A DNA stretch of 64,000 nucleotides from Halosegnis rubeus (GCF_009184545.1 NZ_QJOW01000002.1:186001-250000), one strand, 5' to 3'. Shown: positions 50,304 to 58,613, counted from the stretch's first letter. Notes: generated by a model not told the origin, from the letters alone. Made by a program: numbers and translations.

Positions 50304-52082
50304 ATGACCGACCTCGGGGACTTCGAACCCGGCACGGAGCCGACGAGCGACGCCGACTCGGAGCCAGAACCAACGGGCGAGGAACCGGCGTTCGAGCCGG
50401 TGGATGCGACGCCGCGGGGACGCGACCGCGGGTTGGGGACGCTCTCGGCCGCGGAGGGGCTTTCCGTCGGCGAGGAGGAAGACGACACGCGACTGCGCGC
50501 GTACGTGACCGTGGGCAACCGCTCGCTCGTGCGCGTGGGCAGATACGCCATCGCCGACTACCCCGACGACGAGGCGCTGTTTTGTCGCATCTCGGCGCTG
50601 GAGTACGCACAGGAGTTCGAGTCCGACGACGCAACCGAGATTCACGCCCGGCGAGCCATGCGCAACGACGGTATCGACGAGGCCGACTACAAGCTGATGG
50701 CGACGCTTGAACCCCTCGCGGTGCTCTACTCCGAGGGTGGTGAACTCCGCCGGCGGATGGCGGACCGCGTCCCGAAACCGGAGACCGTCGTCCGGCAGGC
50801 CGAGGACAAAGTCGAGGTGAAGACCGGGCTGAAGGTGCCCGACGACGGCGTCTTCATCGGCCATCTCGCGGTCGGAGGCGAGAAGATCAAGACCGCGGCG
50901 GAGCCGCCGACCGTCGACTACCGACTACAGGACGATTACGATTCGGGCGACCCGCTCGTGTTCCGCCACTCGCTCATCGCCGGCGGGACCGGGTCGGGGA
51001 AGACCCACGCCTCGAAGAACATCCTCAGACAGTATCTCGGCCGGACCTACGAGATGAGCGACGGCCGGACGCCCGGCGCGGCGGTCGTCCAGTTCGACCC
51101 GCAAGACGAGTACGCACAGATGCACGACGACGGCGACTACCCCGACGACTTTGCTCGCAAACTCGACGCCGAGGGGGTCAAACACGGCGGCCACGCCGAC
51201 ACGAAGGCGTTCGTCCCTGCCGTCGGCGGGGCCACCTACGCCGCCGACCACCACCGCGCCGAGCAGGTGGCCTTCACGCTCCCCTTCTCGATGGTCGAGT
51301 CGCGGCCGTGGCTCGTCGCCGGCGCTGGATTGAACGACAATCAGTACCAGGGACTCACGAATCTGCTCGACCGGTTCTTCCGACAACACGGCAACGAGGG
51401 GACGTACGCGCGGTTCCGCTCGTTCCTCGACGATCCCGCACTGCGGGAAGAACTTCACGAGGGCGGCCAGATTCACGAGGCGACTTTCGACGCCGTCAAG
51501 CGGAAGACGCAGGGCTTTGGCGACATCTTCGACGGCGATGCCCCGCCCATCACCGAGCTGGTCCACGACTTCGTCCGACCCGGTGGGCTTACCTGCGTGC
51601 CGACGTACCACATCAACGATACGCGAGCGACGACGACCGTCGTGTTGGCGCTCTCCTCGCTGCTCGTGGACGAGAAGCTCTCGAACGACCCCCGGTACGA
51701 CCGCATCAAGGAGACGCCGCTCGTGCTTGGGATGGACGAGGCGCACAACTTCCTCACCGACGCCGACAGCGTACAGGCCGACAAGGTCATCTCGAAGTTC
51801 TCCGAGGCGGCAAAACAGGGCCGGAAAGAACGGCTCGGCTTATTCTTGATCACCCAGGACCCACAGGACATCGCCGACCCCGTGTTCAAGCAGGTGAACA
51901 CGACTGTCGTCCTGAACCTGGGCGACGAGGACGCCATCAAATCGGTGAACATCCCGTCGACGCTGGAGGGAAAGGTGCCGTACTTCGAGAAGGGACAGAT
52001 GGCCATCTACTCGCCGGACAACTCCGAGCCGGTGGAGGTGGTCGGACTGCCACACTGTGTCACCCGACACGGGCGAGACTGA
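50304..52082 (+). CDS. HerA-type ATP-binding protein
   Basis: ATG 50304 gives 592 residues. An acidic amino stretch leads to a HAS-barrel-like region (LRAYVTVGNRSLVRVGRYAIADYP), then the HerA/FtsK core: Walker A IAGGTGSGKTHASKNIL (about 231-247), VVQFDPQDEYAQM, Walker B LVLGMDEAHNFL (about 472-483), KFSEAAKQGRKERLGLFLITQDP (sensor and arginine finger region). HerA proteins translocate DNA in end resection with NurA. A NurA gene is not nearby; the adjacent CARF-like regulator is notable. Confidence 0.85.
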   Translation: MTDLGDFEPGTEPTSDADSEPEPTGEEPAFEPVDATPRGRDRGLGTLSAAEGLSVGEEEDDTRLRAYVTVGNRSLVRVGRYAIADYPDDEALFCRISALEYAQEFESDDATEIHARRAMRNDGIDEADYKLMATLEPLAVLYSEGGELRRRMADRVPKPETVVRQAEDKVEVKTGLKVPDDGVFIGHLAVGGEKIKTAAEPPTVDYRLQDDYDSGDPLVFRHSLIAGGTGSGKTHASKNILRQYLGRTYEMSDGRTPGAAVVQFDPQDEYAQMHDDGDYPDDFARKLDAEGVKHGGHADTKAFVPAVGGATYAADHHRAEQVAFTLPFSMVESRPWLVAGAGLNDNQYQGLTNLLDRFFRQHGNEGTYARFRSFLDDPALREELHEGGQIHEATFDAVKRKTQGFGDIFDGDAPPITELVHDFVRPGGLTCVPTYHINDTRATTTVVLALSSLLVDEKLSNDPRYDRIKETPLVLGMDEAHNFLTDADSVQADKVISKFSEAAKQGRKERLGLFLITQDPQDIADPVFKQVNTTVVLNLGDEDAIKSVNIPSTLEGKVPYFEKGQMAIYSPDNSEPVEVVGLPHCVTRHGRD

Positions 52083-52145
52083 GCCGTCGGTAGATTCCGA
52101 TCGACGAGGTGGGGCTTTTTATCTATCCACGTTGGACGTTCGCCC

Positions 52146-52571
52146 ATGGGAACGAAAATCGTCGTTCCGGTCGACGGCTCGGACCAGTCACAGAAGGCGT
52201 TGGAGTACACGTACGAGCATTTCCCCGACGCGACGGTGACGCTGCTTCACGTCATCAATCCGGCCCGCGCCGGCTACGGCGCACAGGCCGGTCTGCCGAG
52301 CTTCTCCGAGGAGTGGTACGAGGAGGCCGAAGCCGCCGCCGAGGAGCTGTTCGAGGAGGCGAAGGCCGACGCCCCCGAGGAGATGACCGTCGAGACCGCG
52401 ACGGAGGTCGGCCAGCCGGCCCGCACCATCGTCGAGTTCACCGAAGAGAACGGCCACGACAAAATCATCATCGGCAGCCACGGTCGAAAAGGGATCTCCC
52501 GCGTCCTGCTCGGCTCGGTCGCCGAGACGGTCGTTCGGCGCGCACACGTCCCGGTCACGGTCGCCCGGTAA
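52146..52571 (+). CDS. universal stress protein, UspA family
   Basis: A single 141-residue Usp domain: KIVVPVDGSDQSQKALEYTYEHFPDATVTLLHV at the front and IIIGSHGRKGISRVLLGSVAETVVRRAHVPVTVAR at the end with the ATP-binding G-x2-G-x9-G pattern. A GCTTTTTATC element (about 52111-52120) lies about 28 bases before the ATG as a likely TATA box, fitting a leaderless transcript. Confidence 0.92.
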   Translation: MGTKIVVPVDGSDQSQKALEYTYEHFPDATVTLLHVINPARAGYGAQAGLPSFSEEWYEEAEAAAEELFEEAKADAPEEMTVETATEVGQPARTIVEFTEENGHDKIIIGSHGRKGISRVLLGSVAETVVRRAHVPVTVAR

Positions 52572-52617
52572 CCGACTGACTGCGGTACGACTCACACCGG
52601 CTATCGCTCTGGTGTAC

Positions 52618-53760
52618 TCACAGTTGGCCCAGCTTCCGGAGGAGCTGTCCTTCGTACTCCTCGTCCGCCTGCATTCCCTTCAGCTCGACGACGTTGCGCT
52701 CGAGCTTGTCGAGTGCGACGCGGAACGCCGACTCGGCACCGTAGCCCTCGCCCGAGCCGCCGATCTGGCCGACGTTGGTCCGGAGCCGGATCTGCGCGTA
52801 GATGAGCGGCGTGCCACGGAGCTTCTCTTTGTGCTGTTTGAAGCGGACGTGGGCGTGTTGGACCTGCATGTCGGCGTACTTGTCCGAGACCGCCTCGATG
52901 CTGGAGACGATTTCCTCGCGGGTGATGGTCTCCAACACCTCGATGTTCGTGATCTGGACGTCCATGTGCTCGTCTTCGGTGTAGGTGAGCGCACGGAGCA
53001 CGTCCGTCTTGGTGATGATTCCCGAGACGAGCCGGTCCTCGGGGTCGCTGGTGACGACGAGCCCGCTGTACCGCTCGTCGAGCATGGTGCGGACGGCGGT
53101 CTCGACGGTGGCGTCGGGGTCGATGGTCTCGACCGGGCTCTGCATCACGTCGTACACCGGGATGTCGAGCATGCGCTCGATGTCGCCGCCGCGGTCGCCG
53201 GTGGTCGCTTTGTCCATGTCGCGCACGACGATGTCCGTGATATCGTGGGTCGTGACGACGCCCGTCAGGTAGCCGTTCTCGTTGGTGACGGGGGCACGCG
53301 AGATGCTGTTTTCTCGCATGAGGTTGATGACCTGCCCGATGGTGGCGTCTTCCGACACCGAGAGCACGTCCTCGGTCGCGATGTCGCCGACCGTGAGCAC
53401 GTCCAGGTTCTCGATGACGGCCTCGAGGATGGCGTTCTCGGTGATGATACCGGCGAGTCGCTCGCCGGCGAAGACGGGGGCGACCTTCACGTCACCCTCG
53501 ACGAGGACGCGCGCGACGTCGCGCACGTCGGCGTGTTCGTCGACGCGAGGGGCCGACAGCATCATCGCGCCGGCCTTCGTGCTGTCCTCGACGTGCGACT
53601 GAAGCAGCTGCTTTTCGGTGATAACGCCGGCGTACTCACCGTCCTCGGTGACGATGATGCCCTTGCTTCGGGTCCGCTCGAACGCCGAGCGCACCTTCCC
53701 CAGTCGTTCGTCTACGTCCACTTCCTCGTACTCGTCGATGATGATGTCCTCGATATCCAT
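52618..53760 (-). CDS. four-CBS-domain protein with ribosome-hibernation-like tail
   Basis: From ATG 53760, 380 residues carry four CBS units (about 1-60, 65-120, 125-185, 195-265; repeated GIIVTEDGEYAGVITEKQLL, VAPVFAGERLAGIITENAIL, SRAPVTNENGYLTGVVTTHDI, SGLVVTSDPEDRLVSGIITKTDVL). CBS pairs bind adenosyl ligands. The tail (about 270-380, MDVQITNIEVLETITREEIVSSIEAVSDKYADMQVQHAHVRFKQHKEKL) resembles S30AE/HPF ribosome-binding proteins. An energy-sensing ribosome-silencing role is inferred. Confidence 0.85.
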   Translation of the reverse strand: MDIEDIIIDEYEEVDVDERLGKVRSAFERTRSKGIIVTEDGEYAGVITEKQLLQSHVEDSTKAGAMMLSAPRVDEHADVRDVARVLVEGDVKVAPVFAGERLAGIITENAILEAVIENLDVLTVGDIATEDVLSVSEDATIGQVINLMRENSISRAPVTNENGYLTGVVTTHDITDIVVRDMDKATTGDRGGDIERMLDIPVYDVMQSPVETIDPDATVETAVRTMLDERYSGLVVTSDPEDRLVSGIITKTDVLRALTYTEDEHMDVQITNIEVLETITREEIVSSIEAVSDKYADMQVQHAHVRFKQHKEKLRGTPLIYAQIRLRTNVGQIGGSGEGYGAESAFRVALDKLERNVVELKGMQADEEYEGQLLRKLGQL

Positions 53761-54224
53761 TGGAGTCCCTCTCTTTCGGGCTTCGCAAGCCGCGGTATTG
53801 AAACTAATCCCGTGTCGCGTGTGGCCTATCCACACCCGCGCGAGGGACCGATATCGTCGCGACAGCACAGCCTCATCCGAACACATTCGTGCCAACGGTG
53901 AGACGCGTGCAACGCCTCCGTTCGGCTGTCCCGGCCGAGACCGACTCGGCCATCGAGCCGCTCTCTCCGACACGAGCCGCGCTCTCCCCCGACGCGGTCG
54001 TGGGGGACCGGTTTCGGCCCGCCGTGTCTCGACCCGGGACGTGGGACCTGTTTCAGAGCCACCACTGGCGCCGGCGTGACGGCCGCCCCCGAACGGCGTC
54101 ACGCGGTTCTCTGACGGACTCAGACGTCGTTCCCGGGGTTGTGAGGAAATGTGAGCGAGTTGTGGAACAAGTCGGCTATACCATATCGCACGTCGTGAGG
54201 TTGAGGAAAAGGTCTTTGCGAGTC
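53761..54224. other. gene-poor stretch with promoter elements
   Basis: No convincing gene lies between the CBS gene and vapB; open frames here are Arg-rich and have no family features. For the minus-strand CBS gene it holds a small hairpin (GGCTT-CGC-AAGCC, 53779-53791) and a GTGTGG-CCTAT-CCACAC repeat (53819-53835) upstream of a weak TATA candidate. Toward vapB, a CTATACCATAT element (about 54176-54186) is the nearest AT-rich promoter candidate. Confidence 0.5.
53819..53835. promoter_or_regulatory. GTGTGG-CCTAT-CCACAC inverted repeat upstream of CBS gene
   Basis: Perfect 6-base arms around a 5-base centre lie 59-75 bases upstream of the CBS gene start, upstream of its probable TATA. It is a candidate operator; the binding protein is unknown. 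Confidence 0.35.
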
Positions 54225-54242
54225 TGCATACAACTGTATGCA
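54225..54242. promoter_or_regulatory. TGCATAC-AACT-GTATGCA palindrome before vapB
   Basis: Perfect 7-base arms with a 4-base centre end one base before the preferred vapB start (54244) and overlap an alternative ATG (54238). VapB antitoxins usually repress their own operon by binding palindromes at the start; position and symmetry fit that role. Confidence 0.6.
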
Positions 54243-54243
54243 C

Positions 54244-54480
54244 ATGTCGAAGAGTATCCGTCTCTCCGAGGACGCCTACGAGCGTCTCGCCGCGCACAAG
54301 CAGGAGGACGAGACCTTCTCAGATGTCGTTCTCCGGCTCGCGGGTGAGCGGTCGTTGCTCGAACTCGCAGGAATCCTCAGCGACGAGGAGGCTGATGAAC
54401 TCCGAGACGCTGTGGCGGAGCGTCGAGAGAGTCGTAGCAAAGAACTCGAAGATATCGCTGGCGAGATGCGAGGGACGTAG
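54244..54480 (+). CDS. vapB: VapB-type antitoxin (UPF0330/DUF217 family)
   Basis: From ATG 54244 (ATG 54238 lies inside the palindrome), 78 residues: an amino-terminal ribbon-helix-helix-like start (SKSIRLSEDAYERLAAHK), SDVVLRLAGERSLLELAGILS and a basic/acidic helical tail that should wrap the toxin. It matches archaeal UPF0330 antitoxins. It precedes the PIN toxin gene by one base, as is usual for VapBC. Confidence 0.88.
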   Translation: MSKSIRLSEDAYERLAAHKQEDETFSDVVLRLAGERSLLELAGILSDEEADELRDAVAERRESRSKELEDIAGEMRGT

Positions 54481-54481
54481 C

Positions 54482-54871
54482 GTGCTCCTTGACACGTCGT
54501 TTCTCATTGACTTGATGAACGGCGACGAGGGAGCAGTTGAGAAGGCGAAGCAATTAGAACGCAATCTTGTCCAGCAACGCCTCTCATCAATGACGCTGTT
54601 CGAGCTGTACTACGGAGTTGCTCGCTCAAGCCAATCCCAAGACGAACGTGAGAAAATCGAGAACATCCTTGCCTCGAAACCAATCCACCCCGCCGATACC
54701 GCCGTGATGCGGAAGGCTGGCCGGCTCTCTGGCGAGTTGGTGAGTGAAGGAAATGCGGTTGGAGATGGGGATGTGATTATCGGCGCGACCGCCGATGTTG
54801 TCGACGAACCAGTCCTCACACGAAACGTAGACGACTTCGAACGTCTGGGTGTTGAGATAGAGACCTACTGA
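54482..54871 (+). CDS. vapC: VapC-type PIN ribonuclease toxin
   Basis: The 129 residues from GTG 54482 have PIN acidic residues: Asp4 in VLLDTSFLID, Glu41 in LFELYYG, then Asp in GDGDVIIGATA and Asp in RNVDDFERL. The enzyme cleaves RNA, often tRNA or rRNA, and is held by VapB. The codon use and GC are visibly lower than in flanking genes, suggesting later arrival. A start overlapping vapB is excluded by the stop and spacing. Confidence 0.88.
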   Translation: MLLDTSFLIDLMNGDEGAVEKAKQLERNLVQQRLSSMTLFELYYGVARSSQSQDEREKIENILASKPIHPADTAVMRKAGRLSGELVSEGNAVGDGDVIIGATADVVDEPVLTRNVDDFERLGVEIETY

Positions 54872-54880
54872 GACAGCGTT

Positions 54881-55036
54881 CTACAGCGGAACCGAACCGA
54901 CGAATTGTCCGATCACATCGACAACGTTCGCGACATCGACGGAGCCACCATTCGCCGCTCGGAGCAGCGTCCCGATACCGACACCTAGCACGAAGCCCGT
55001 CCCAGTGTAGCCGACTTCCTCGCGAGCATCCTTCAT
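54881..55036 (-). CDS. possible small membrane protein, 51 aa
   Basis: ATG 55036 gives a peptide with a hydrophobic Gly-rich stretch (TGTGFVLGVGIGTLLRAANGG). The frame stays open upstream with a GTG start giving about 85 residues including SVLLLLKPQSASSAATAFG, so a longer form is possible. No family was recognised. It lies in the lower-GC patch, convergent with vapC. Confidence 0.35.
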   Translation of the reverse strand: MKDAREEVGYTGTGFVLGVGIGTLLRAANGGSVDVANVVDVIGQFVGSVPL

Positions 55037-55177
55037 GTGGCCAACCTTCGCCTCCCGGATACCGAACGCCGTCGCCGCAGAACTCGCACTCTGGGGCTTC
55101 AAGAGCAGCAACACTGACGCGCCGAACACTCTCAGACACGGCGACCACCCCCGACAGCAGCGGCTACGCTGGGGTGC

Positions 55178-55195
55178 TTGTTGTGTGCACAACAA
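55178..55195. repeat. TTGTTGTG-TG-CACAACAA inverted repeat
   Basis: Perfect 8-base arms around TG lie 17 bases past the tRNA 3' end (tRNA is on the minus strand) and upstream of the possible 51/85-aa gene. It could be a terminator hairpin for the tRNA, or an operator for the small gene. Confidence 0.45.
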
Positions 55196-55211
55196 AATAC
55201 CGATAAGGGAA

Positions 55212-55286
55212 TGGGTTCGGGCGGATTTGAACCGCCGGCCTCCTCCATGTCAAGGAGGTGTCATAACCAGCCTAGACCACGAACCC
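55212..55286 (-). tRNA. tRNA-Val (anticodon GAC)
   Basis: Read on the minus strand, GGGTTCG ... CGAACCC forms the acceptor stem (discriminator A at 55212), the anticodon arm CCTCC-TTGACAT-GGAGG gives anticodon GAC, and the T arm is GGCGG-TTCAAAT-CCGCC. All four arms fold, with GTC/GAC pairs in the D stem. No intron is seen and CCA is not encoded. A T-rich stretch and a hairpin follow the 3' end. Confidence 0.95.
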
Positions 55287-55379
55287 CTGTTCCACTCTCG
55301 GGTAGCCCGGTGGTACAATTGAAGGTTTCGAATCGCCACCTCTCACCTGCGTCCCGTGGCTCCGACACGCTTTTACGAA

Positions 55380-55395
55380 TGTACAGACTTGTACA
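55380..55395. promoter_or_regulatory. TRP-box-like TGTACA-GACT-TGTACA element
   Basis: Two TGTACA copies separated by four bases directly precede and touch the TATA-like CTATAA (55396-55401) of the trp operon. TGTACA is the TRP-box consensus bound by TrpY in Methanothermobacter (established knowledge). A bound factor would block TBP/TFB access. No trpY-like gene lies next to it. Confidence 0.6.
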
Positions 55396-55401
55396 CTATA
55401 A
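55396..55401 (+). promoter_or_regulatory. TATA box of trpDFEG
   Basis: CTATAA centred about 28 bases upstream of ATG 55427 fits archaeal leaderless initiation; this supports choosing 55427 as the trpD start. Confidence 0.6.
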
Positions 55402-55426
55402 CACAGTATCGAACATTATGACGGAC

Positions 55427-56434
55427 ATGACACAGTACCTCGAACGGGTGACGGGTGGAAAAGACCTGACGCAGGCGGAGGCGCGAACCGCCGCACGGCT
55501 CGTCTTCGAGGACGCGACCGAGGCACAGATCGGCGCACTGCTCGCGGCGTTGCGCGCCAAGGGAGAGACCGAAGCCGAGATTGCGGGGTTCGCCGAGGGG
55601 ATGCGCGAGGTGGCCAACACCATCGCCCCCGACCGCCGGCCGCTCGTCGACACCTGCGGCACGGGCGGTGACGACTACGACACCATCAACGTCTCCACGG
55701 CCGCGACTATCGTGACTGCGGGCGCGGGCGTCACGGTCGCGAAACACGGCAACTACTCCGTCTCCTCCTCCTCGGGGAGCTCCGACGTGCTCGCCGAACT
55801 CGGTGTCGACCTGGAGTCGACTCCCGACGCCGTCGAAGAGCGCATCGAGCGCGACGGCATCGGCTACATGCACGCGCCGGCGTTCCATCCGGCGATGAAG
55901 GCCGTCATCGGGCCGCGCCGCGAACTCGAAATTCGGACGGTGTTCAACGTCCTCGGGCCGCTGACCAATCCAGCAGACGCGGACGCACAGGTCGTCGGCG
56001 TCTACGACCCTGACCTCGTGCCCGTGGTCGCGCGGGCGCTCGACCGCGTCGGCGTCGACCGCGCGCTCGTCGTCCACGGCTCCGGGATGGACGAAATCGC
56101 GCTCCACGACGACACCGCCGCCGCCGAACTCCGCGACGGGGACATTGAGGAGTACACCATCACGCCCGAGGACCTCGGACTCGACCGCGCCCCCGTCGAG
56201 GAAATCTCGGGCGGCACACCAACCGAAAACGCCGCCGACCTCCGCGATATCGTCACCGGGCAACTCGACGGTCCGAAACGCGACATCATCCTCGCGAACG
56301 CCGGGGCGGCTATCTACGTCGCCGGCGAGGCCGAGTCGCTCGCCGCGGGTGTCGAGCAGGCCCGCGAGGCCATCGATTCGGGCGCTGCGGGCGAGACGCT
56401 CGAAACGCTCGCCGGCGGCGAGGTGAGCCTCTGA
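55427..56434 (+). CDS. trpD: anthranilate phosphoribosyltransferase
   Basis: TrpD joins anthranilate to PRPP. From ATG 55427 (ATG 55418 is an alternative), 335 residues with VDTCGTGGDDYDTINVSTAATI (PRPP site, about 72-93), KHGNYSVSSSSGSSDVLAELG and IGPRRELEIRTVFNVLGPLTNPA. First gene of trpDFEG; its TGA overlaps the trpF ATG by one base (TGATG). Confidence 0.97.
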   Translation: MTQYLERVTGGKDLTQAEARTAARLVFEDATEAQIGALLAALRAKGETEAEIAGFAEGMREVANTIAPDRRPLVDTCGTGGDDYDTINVSTAATIVTAGAGVTVAKHGNYSVSSSSGSSDVLAELGVDLESTPDAVEERIERDGIGYMHAPAFHPAMKAVIGPRRELEIRTVFNVLGPLTNPADADAQVVGVYDPDLVPVVARALDRVGVDRALVVHGSGMDEIALHDDTAAAELRDGDIEEYTITPEDLGLDRAPVEEISGGTPTENAADLRDIVTGQLDGPKRDIILANAGAAIYVAGEAESLAAGVEQAREAIDSGAAGETLETLAGGEVSL

Positions 56435-57054
56435 TGGTGCGCGCGAAGGTGTGTGGACTCACCTCCGAGACGGACGTGGAGGCGGCCGTCGAGGCCGGCG
56501 CGGACGCGGTCGGCTTCATCGTCGACGTGGACGTGGACTCCTCCCGTGAGATCTCCGCGGAGAAGGCCGCAAGTTTGGAGGCGAGCGTGCCGCCGTTCGT
56601 CACGACGACGCTCGTCACGATGCCCGACAACGCCGCGCAGGCGATTACCCTGGCCGACCTCGTGCAGGTGGATGCGATTCAAGCCCATGGGCTTGACCCC
56701 TCCTCGCTGTCGGTCGTCATCGAGAGCTTCCGCGGGCCGGTGTTCCCCGCTATCACGCCCGCGGAGATTCCCGAGTACGAGAACCTGGGCGACGCGCTGT
56801 TGGTCGATACCCCGAGCGAGGACGGCGGCGGTGGCACCGGCGAGACGCACGACTGGGCGGCCACGCGGGACGCGGCCGCCGACCTCGACCGCCCCCTCAT
56901 CCTCGCGGGCGGGCTGACCCCCGACAACGTCGCCGAGGCAATCGAGACGGTCCGGCCGTACGCCGTCGACGTGGCCTCGGGCGTGGAGGCCGCGCCGGGC
57001 GAGAAGGACCCCGACGCCGTCGAGGCGTTCGTCGAGCGGGCCCACCGCGCATGA
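56434..57054 (+). CDS. trpF: phosphoribosylanthranilate isomerase
   Basis: TrpF isomerises N-(5-phosphoribosyl)anthranilate to CdRP. The 206-residue TIM barrel has the catalytic Cys in KVCGLTSETD (about 5-14), DAVGFIVDVD, VDAIQAHG (about 81), LILAGGLTPDNVAEAI (about 155-170), and VDVASGVEAAPGEKD (about 178-192) with catalytic Asp region. Overlaps trpD and trpE (4 bases) on both sides. Confidence 0.95.
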   Translation: MVRAKVCGLTSETDVEAAVEAGADAVGFIVDVDVDSSREISAEKAASLEASVPPFVTTTLVTMPDNAAQAITLADLVQVDAIQAHGLDPSSLSVVIESFRGPVFPAITPAEIPEYENLGDALLVDTPSEDGGGGTGETHDWAATRDAAADLDRPLILAGGLTPDNVAEAIETVRPYAVDVASGVEAAPGEKDPDAVEAFVERAHRA

Positions 57055-58613
57055 GTTTCGACACCACCCGCGAACGGTTCACCGAGCTCGCGGGCACAGA
57101 GCCGACGGTCGTCCGACTGGAAGCGCCCATCGACGCCGACGTGGAACCGCTGTCGGCGTACGCCGCCCTCGTCGGCAGAACGACTGACACCGACCGTGCG
57201 GACTACTCGTTCCTGTTGGAGTCGGCCCAGAAGGTCGCCTCCTCGGACCCGGACGGCGCGTTCTCGACCGACGAGACCGACCGCCACGCCCGCTACTCGT
57301 TCGTCGGCTACGACCCCGTCGGCGTCGTCACGGTCGGTCCCGACGGTGCCGACGCGGATAGCTTCGATGATCGCTACGACGACCTGCTCGCGCCCGACGC
57401 CGACGGCGACTGCATCGACACGCTCCGAACCGCGCTGCCAGACGTACCTCGGGAGAACTTCGCCGAGAGCGACCGCCGCCATCTCGACGGCGGGTTGGTC
57501 GGCTTTCTCGCGTACGAGGCCGTCTACGACCTCTGGCTCGACGAGGTGGGCGTCGACCGCCCCGACACCGAGTTTCCGGACGCGCAGTTCGTCCTCAACA
57601 CGAAGACGCTCGTCTTCGACGACGAAGCCGACTCTCTCTCGCTGGTCTGCACGCCGGTCGTCGACGAGTCCGACGCGGGACGGGTGTACGACGCCCTTGC
57701 CGACGAGGTCGAACGCGTCGAGGACCTGCTCGCGCAGGCCGACCCACCGGAGACGGGCGGATTCACGCAGGCGGGCGAGACCGCCGGGCCACAGCCGGAG
57801 TACGAGGACGCGGTCGACCGCGCGAAAGAGCACGTCCTCGACGGCGACATCTATCAGGGCGTCATCTCGCGCACCCGTGAACGGACTGGCGAGGTCGACC
57901 CCCTCGGCTTCTACCGTGCGCTCCGCGAGGTGAACCCCTCGCCGTACATGTATCTGCTCGGCTACGGCGACCGAACCGTGGTCGGGGCATCGCCCGAGAC
58001 CCTCGTCTCCGTGCGCGGCACAGAGGTGATGGCCAACCCGATTGCCGGTACCTGTGCCCGCGGCTCCTCGCCCGTTGAGGACCGCCGACTCGCCGGCGAG
58101 ATGCTCGCCGACGGGAAAGAGCGGGCCGAACACACGATGCTCGTGGACCTCGCACGCAACGACGTGCGCCGGGTGAGCGAGGCCGGCAGCGTCCGCGTCG
58201 ACGAGTTCATGAACGTCTTGAAGTACTCACACGTCCAGCACATCGAGTCGACGGTGACGGGGACGCTCGCCAGCGATTCGGACGCGTTCGACGCGACCCG
58301 TGCGGCGTTCCCTGCCGGAACGCTTTCGGGTGCGCCGAAGGTGCGCGCGATGGAAATCATCGACGACCTCGAACGCACGCCACGAGGCCTGTACGGCGGC
58401 GGCGTCGGTTACTACTCGTGGTCGGGCGATGCGGACTTCGCCATCGTCATCCGGACGGCGACGGTCGATACCGCCGGCGACGAAGACACCATTACCGTGC
58501 AGGCCGGTGCGGGCATCGTCGCGGACTCCGACCCCGAACGCGAGTACGAGGAGACTGAAAAGAAGATGGGCGGCGTGCTCGACGCGCTCGACGCCATCGC
58601 GGAGGAACCATGA
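57051..58613 (+). CDS. trpE: anthranilate synthase component I
   Basis: TrpE makes anthranilate from chorismate and ammonia supplied by TrpG. The 520 residues include the LLES tryptophan feedback motif (SFLLESAQKVASSDPDGAF, about 50), and the chorismate core ISRTRERTGEVDPLGFYRALREVNPSPYMYLL, VGASPETLVSVRG, NPIAGTCARGSSPVEDRRLAGEMLADGKERAEHTMLVDLARND, and FPAGTLSGAPKVRAMEII. So end-product inhibition is expected. ATGA links it to trpG. Confidence 0.97.
   Translation: MSFDTTRERFTELAGTEPTVVRLEAPIDADVEPLSAYAALVGRTTDTDRADYSFLLESAQKVASSDPDGAFSTDETDRHARYSFVGYDPVGVVTVGPDGADADSFDDRYDDLLAPDADGDCIDTLRTALPDVPRENFAESDRRHLDGGLVGFLAYEAVYDLWLDEVGVDRPDTEFPDAQFVLNTKTLVFDDEADSLSLVCTPVVDESDAGRVYDALADEVERVEDLLAQADPPETGGFTQAGETAGPQPEYEDAVDRAKEHVLDGDIYQGVISRTRERTGEVDPLGFYRALREVNPSPYMYLLGYGDRTVVGASPETLVSVRGTEVMANPIAGTCARGSSPVEDRRLAGEMLADGKERAEHTMLVDLARNDVRRVSEAGSVRVDEFMNVLKYSHVQHIESTVTGTLASDSDAFDATRAAFPAGTLSGAPKVRAMEIIDDLERTPRGLYGGGVGYYSWSGDADFAIVIRTATVDTAGDEDTITVQAGAGIVADSDPEREYEETEKKMGGVLDALDAIAEEP

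Noticed and set aside
53889-54347. A 152-codon + strand frame before and into vapB
   Set aside because: Arg/Ser/Pro-rich with no family features; it overlaps vapB in another frame.
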